Positions 14,532-17,305 of a DNA stretch of 17,305 nucleotides are shown one piece after another (positions within the stretch are counted from its first letter, which is position 1; each line of letters begins with the position of its first letter). Origin of the DNA: Hyphomicrobium_A sp041659545 (lineage in GTDB: Bacteria; Pseudomonadota; Alphaproteobacteria; Rhizobiales; Hyphomicrobiaceae); NCBI GenBank assembly GCA_041659545.1, contig JBAZYB010000070.1, positions 1 through 17,305 of the forward strand. The letters are read 5' to 3'. The translations under genes and the position numbers were made by a program. The notes below the pieces were generated by a model. The model did not search any database and had not been told where the DNA came from. It was given only the letters and a program-made list of their open reading frames with translations.

Positions 14532-15961
14532 GGATGAGCATACTCCGTGTCGACGCCATTGCGCGCGCCGGTGCCGGTGCGACGGCCGAAGACATGGTCC
14601 AGCATCAGGCCCTTGACCTGTGCGGCGTCAATCGGGCCTTCAGGAAGCAGCGCAGGCTCGGACGACATCAGGACGGGGCTCCGTTCGGGGGGCGTGTCAG
14701 CGCGGCCATGCGATCCTCGCACAAGCGTGGCATCGAGCGGAATGACGTCCATCAAGGCGCGGAAACCCAAGGCGCGCTTGGCCAGTCGCCAGCCGATGGC
14801 GAGCTTAGGGAATTTGATTGCCGGATCGAGGAACAGCTCGGCCGGATCGTATCCGGGTTTGCGATGGATCTCGACCGTGCGGGCAAAATCCGGGGCGCGG
14901 GCGTCGTCGAGCCAATAGTAGTAGGTGAACCAGGCGGAGGGGCGGGCGATGGCAACGAGCTCGCCGGAGCGGTCGTGGTCAAGACCATTGGCGCGCTTCT
15001 CGTCGTCGCCCCAGACGGCGTCGACACCATCCAGCCGCTCCAGCAGACCACGCACACGTGGGATATCGGCGCGGTCGGCGACGTAGACGTGCGCCACCTG
15101 ATGGTCGGCGACCGCGAAGGCCCGCGACTGCGGAGGATCGAGGAGTTCGCCCCCTTGTTCGTCGCGGACAGCCAGCAGCCCCGCCTCGCGCAGAGCGCGG
15201 TTGATGTGCACCGGCTTATCGACCGGAACGATGCCGTACTCAGAAACAATCATGACGCGGCGGCCACTGCGTTCGGCAGCGTCAATCAGCGAGCCGACGA
15301 CAGCGTCGACTTCGGTGACATCCTTGGCGATGCCAGGGTGGTCGGGGCCGTGACGCTGCAGGCCGTAGTCGAGGTGCGGCAGGTAGACGAGCGTGAGCGT
15401 CGGGCGGCGCGTTTCCAGGATGTGAAGCGCGGCGTCGGCAATCCAGCGCGTCGCGGCGATATTGGTCGCCGGTCCCCAGAACGAGAAAAGGGGAAATGCA
15501 CCCAGCTTGGCAGTGAGCTCATCGCGCAGAGCCGATGGCTGGGCGTAGCAGTCGGGAAGTTTGCGGCCGTCGGCTTTGTAGATGGGGCGTGGCGTGACGG
15601 CGTAATCGGCGCCGGAGGCCATATTGTACCACCAGAACATGTTTGCGCAGGTGAAGCCGGAATCGCGTTTCTTGGCGGCATCCCAGACGCGCTCGCCGTC
15701 GAGCAGCCGGTTCGACTGCCGCCACAACCATATCTCGTAGAGATCGCGGAACAGCCAGCCGTTGGCGATTGCTCCATGGCCGCTGGGGGGCAGTCCGGTG
15801 AGGAATGTCGCCTGCACCGAGCAGGTGACCGCTGGTGTTACGGTCTGGAGCGTGCGTAATCCTCCGAGCGCAGCAAATGCCGAGAGGTTCGGCGTGTGAG
15901 GACCGAGTAGCTCCGGCGTTAATCCGACGACGTTGAGGACGACGAGTGGATGCATGGTCAT
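14528..15961 (-). CDS. Alkaline-phosphatase-superfamily protein (nucleotide pyrophosphatase/phosphodiesterase-like, EboF-like)
   Basis: A 477-residue protein of the type I phosphodiesterase/nucleotide pyrophosphatase fold. The candidate nucleophile is Thr46 in TPAVTCSVQATFLTG. Asp198 and His204 in HLDYGLQRHGPD and His418 in VRGSHGR match metal ligands. Two usual ligand sites are altered: the N-terminal D-G of typical members reads NVVGLTP, and the S-D-H-G motif reads SEYG (240-243). The sequence closely recalls the phosphatase-like protein of bacterial ebo clusters, which move an unidentified isoprenoid-linked metabolite, but the other ebo genes are not in the window. No signal peptide is evident. 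Neither start, ATG at 15961 nor at 15955, has a clear Shine-Dalgarno. It lies 19 bases after the cytochrome gene and overlaps idi by four bases. Substrate and activity are unknown. Confidence 0.8.
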   Translation of the reverse strand: MTMHPLVVLNVVGLTPELLGPHTPNLSAFAALGGLRTLQTVTPAVTCSVQATFLTGLPPSGHGAIANGWLFRDLYEIWLWRQSNRLLDGERVWDAAKKRDSGFTCANMFWWYNMASGADYAVTPRPIYKADGRKLPDCYAQPSALRDELTAKLGAFPLFSFWGPATNIAATRWIADAALHILETRRPTLTLVYLPHLDYGLQRHGPDHPGIAKDVTEVDAVVGSLIDAAERSGRRVMIVSEYGIVPVDKPVHINRALREAGLLAVRDEQGGELLDPPQSRAFAVADHQVAHVYVADRADIPRVRGLLERLDGVDAVWGDDEKRANGLDHDRSGELVAIARPSAWFTYYYWLDDARAPDFARTVEIHRKPGYDPAELFLDPAIKFPKLAIGWRLAKRALGFRALMDVIPLDATLVRGSHGRADTPPERSPVLMSSEPALLPEGPIDAAQVKGLMLDHVFGRRTGTGARNGVDTEYAHP

Positions 15962-15980
15962 GCGTGCGGTGCGGTGCCGG

Positions 15981-16436
15981 TTACTTCTTCATCGAGTTGA
16001 TAAAGGCGATGATCTTGAGCATCTGATCCTGAATCATGCCACGCTTGGAGAACGGACGCATGGCGCCGGCAGCACCCGAATGGATGATCTCGAATTTGCC
16101 CACGTCGGTGTTGGCGCGCGCGTTGACGAAGACGTCGTCGACTAGGTTCGGGCCCATGCCTCCCGAGCCATCAGGCTTGTGACAGACTTGGCAGTTGTCG
16201 TTGTAAAGCTTCTTCCCGTCGGCGATGGCCTCGGCGTCGCCGTTGTAGGGATCCGTACCCGTCTCGTGGAAGGCCTTCACCGCGTCGGTGAATGTCTCGC
16301 CCTTGATGGGGCTGGTATCCATCGGCGAGTCATCGAGTGCGTAACGGAATTCGACGGCTGCGATGGCAGGAATGACCAGAGCTGCCGTGAGCCCCGCGGC
16401 GAGGACGGTTCGTGAGATGCGCTTGGAGAACGACAT
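15981..16436 (-). CDS. c-type cytochrome, cytochrome cL/XoxG-like, periplasmic
   Basis: A 151-residue monoheme class I cytochrome. A Sec signal (MSFSKRISRTVLAAGLTAAL, cleavage near A-I-A at about 26) directs it to the periplasm. Heme attaches at Cys82 and Cys85 with His86 as axial ligand (NCQVCHKPDG). Met126 in GAAGAMRPF is the probable distal ligand. The stretches EAIADGKKLYNDNC, MGPNLVDD, TDVGKFEIIHSGAAGAM and the C-terminal helix are those of cytochrome cL (MoxG/XoxG), the electron acceptor of PQQ methanol dehydrogenases. The gene instead sits 99 bases after a PQQ sugar-dehydrogenase-like gene, so it may accept electrons from that enzyme. The Shine-Dalgarno (GGAT about nine bases upstream) is weak. 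Partner and physiological substrate are inference. Confidence 0.85.
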   Translation of the reverse strand: MSFSKRISRTVLAAGLTAALVIPAIAAVEFRYALDDSPMDTSPIKGETFTDAVKAFHETGTDPYNGDAEAIADGKKLYNDNCQVCHKPDGSGGMGPNLVDDVFVNARANTDVGKFEIIHSGAAGAMRPFSKRGMIQDQMLKIIAFINSMKK

Positions 16437-16476
16437 CGAGTATATCCGTATGTTTGGTGAGATTTCTAGGCACCAA

Positions 16477-16510
16477 CAGGGCCCCTCGCAGACGGGAGCG
16501 AGAGGCCCTG
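16477..16510 (-). terminator. Intercistronic hairpin between PQQ dehydrogenase and cytochrome genes
   Basis: CAGGGCC-C-CTCGC and GCGAG-A-GGCCCTG form a twelve-pair stem with one mismatch and an eight-base loop. On the minus strand only TTGG follows, so read-through to the cytochrome gene is likely. It may be a partial terminator or an mRNA-stabilising hairpin setting the ratio of dehydrogenase to cytochrome. Confidence 0.5.
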
Positions 16511-16535
16511 CAGCATCGTCAGACCGCGAGTGCGA

Positions 16536-17305
16536 TCACTTCTTGGTCTTCGCGACTTCGGCGCCAGCGGGGACCTTGTCAGCCGCCACGACGCGCCACA
16601 GTGCGCCTGGAGGATTGGCCAAGGGACCCTTGTCGTCGGTGTAGAAGCAGTCGCAATTGACGGCGAGAACAGTGCCGTCTTCATCGCGATTGCCGGACGT
16701 GAACTGGAGCGAGGTCTGCAGCAGTTCCTGGATCTGCCACTTCTTGCCGTCCCAGCCGGTGCCGAAGAGGCGGCCCGAGCACCAGTCGCCGGTCAGGTAG
16801 ACGCCTTCCATGCCCGCATAGTTGGCGACGCCAAGGCCCATCACCGAGCAACCCCAGCCGGTCTTGAGCTTCTCAGCGCCCGGATAGGGTTCCTGGTGCG
16901 GGTACTCGGAAACAGGCAGAGTTCCAACGTTGGGGCACTTGTCGTCAGGACCCGTCAGCGGGTGACACATAGTGCCCATGTTGAACTTCCAGCCGTAGTT
17001 CTGACCGCCCTTGCTATCGGCCGGCTGCCAGTCGATCTCTTCGAGGTGGTTCTGGCCGACGTCCGCAATGAACAGGCTGCCGGTCTTCTTGTCGAAGTCG
17101 AGCGAGTAGGGGTTACGCAGACCGTAGGCCCAGATCTCCGGGCGAGCGCCCATGTGGATCTTGGAGAAGCCCTCCTCGGTGATGCCGAATAGGGCCATCA
17201 TGCGGTCCTGGTAGGCCTTGGCGAAGGGGTTGGTCGGCGGGATGGTGTAGGCCACATCGTCGGGCGTGTTGATGTCGATGCGCAGCACTTTGCCCCACAG
17301 AACCC
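16536..17305 (-). CDS. PQQ-dependent sugar dehydrogenase-like protein (N-terminus cut by window edge)
   Basis: About 256 residues of the C-terminal part are visible. It is a beta-propeller of the soluble glucose/sorbosone dehydrogenase family, using PQQ in the periplasm. Landmarks are GKVLRIDINTPDD at the visible start, PEIWAYGLRNPYSLDFD, LFIADVGQNHLEEIDW and NYGWKF, then GVYLTGDWCSGRLFG and a C-terminal FTSGNRDEDGTVLAVNCDC. The family's RNP and ADVGQN blocks are intact. Several extra cysteines (TMCHP, DKCPN, WGCS, DWCS, NCDC) may form disulfides. The frame remains open to the right edge, so the GTG at 17288 is internal, not the start. It is the first visible gene of the minus-strand series with the cytochrome. 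The substrate cannot be read from sequence; an aldose or alcohol is possible. Confidence 0.85.
   Translation of the reverse strand, partial: VLWGKVLRIDINTPDDVAYTIPPTNPFAKAYQDRMMALFGITEEGFSKIHMGARPEIWAYGLRNPYSLDFDKKTGSLFIADVGQNHLEEIDWQPADSKGGQNYGWKFNMGTMCHPLTGPDDKCPNVGTLPVSEYPHQEPYPGAEKLKTGWGCSVMGLGVANYAGMEGVYLTGDWCSGRLFGTGWDGKKWQIQELLQTSLQFTSGNRDEDGTVLAVNCDCFYTDDKGPLANPPGALWRVVAADKVPAGAEVAKTKK

Noticed and set aside
14519..15859. 446-codon open frame on the plus strand antisense to the phosphatase-like gene
   Set aside because: The minus-strand product matches a known family throughout; the plus frame does not and has no ribosome site.
17286..17288. GTG start of the PQQ dehydrogenase at 17288
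   Set aside because: The frame stays open upstream to the edge and encodes a conserved VLWGKVLRIDIN-type stretch, so the gene begins outside the window.
1..17305. tRNA, rRNA, CRISPR array, insertion sequence or phage gene
   Set aside because: No cloverleaf, spaced repeat array, transposase motif or terminal inverted repeat was seen on either strand.

Overview
This window looks like chromosomal DNA of a GC-rich alphaproteobacterium, probably of the Hyphomicrobiales and possibly a methylotroph or sulfur-oxidizer. The evidence is high-GC codon use, Tat-exported sulfur-oxidation proteins, a FadE/FadJ/FadI-type beta-oxidation set, a NodF/NodE-like carrier-synthase pair, and a cytochrome cL-like protein beside a PQQ dehydrogenase. 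The taxonomic placement is inference. I see no tRNA, rRNA, transposase, CRISPR array or phage gene.

Left edge (1-1.62 kb): two divergent periplasmic sulfur-metabolism genes. One is the N-terminal end of a SoxY-like carrier (minus, cut by the window edge). The other is an FccB/SoxF-type flavoprotein of sulfide dehydrogenase (plus). Both carry twin-arginine signals.

Fatty-acid block (1.7-10.94 kb): fadE (membrane acyl-CoA dehydrogenase), fadJ-like hydratase/dehydrogenase, fadI thiolase and a cyclopropane-fatty-acid synthase run in one direction with short gaps and are probably one operon. A convergent fadD acyl-CoA ligase closes the block. Together they activate long-chain fatty acids (FadD), perform the dehydrogenation (FadE), hydration and second oxidation (FadJ) and thiolysis (FadI), and modify membrane unsaturated acyl chains (Cfa). 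An identical 11-bp sequence containing TATACT lies upstream of both fadE and fadD and may be a shared promoter element.

Carrier/synthase pair (11.34-12.99 kb): a stand-alone acyl carrier protein followed by a FabF/NodE-type ketosynthase. The gene order and sequence style recall nodF-nodE and suggest a dedicated acyl-chain product rather than bulk fatty-acid synthesis. A perfect inverted repeat lies just upstream, and a strong hairpin terminator lies just after the ketosynthase.

Right part (13.29-17.3 kb): a small cyclophilin-like-fold protein (plus), then a minus-strand series. In transcription order the series is a PQQ-dependent sugar-dehydrogenase-like protein (cut by the right edge), a cytochrome cL/XoxG-like c-type cytochrome, an alkaline-phosphatase-superfamily protein resembling EboF with an altered metal site, and a type I isopentenyl-diphosphate isomerase whose start codon overlaps the preceding stop. 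The first two plausibly form a periplasmic quinoprotein/cytochrome electron-transfer pair. The last two are translationally coupled, which hints at an isoprenoid-linked role for the phosphatase-like protein.

Most genes are recognisable families. The less ordinary points are the NodFE-like pair with its inverted repeat, the idi/EboF-like coupling with non-canonical metal ligands, and a cytochrome cL-like protein next to a sugar-type rather than a methanol-type quinoprotein.
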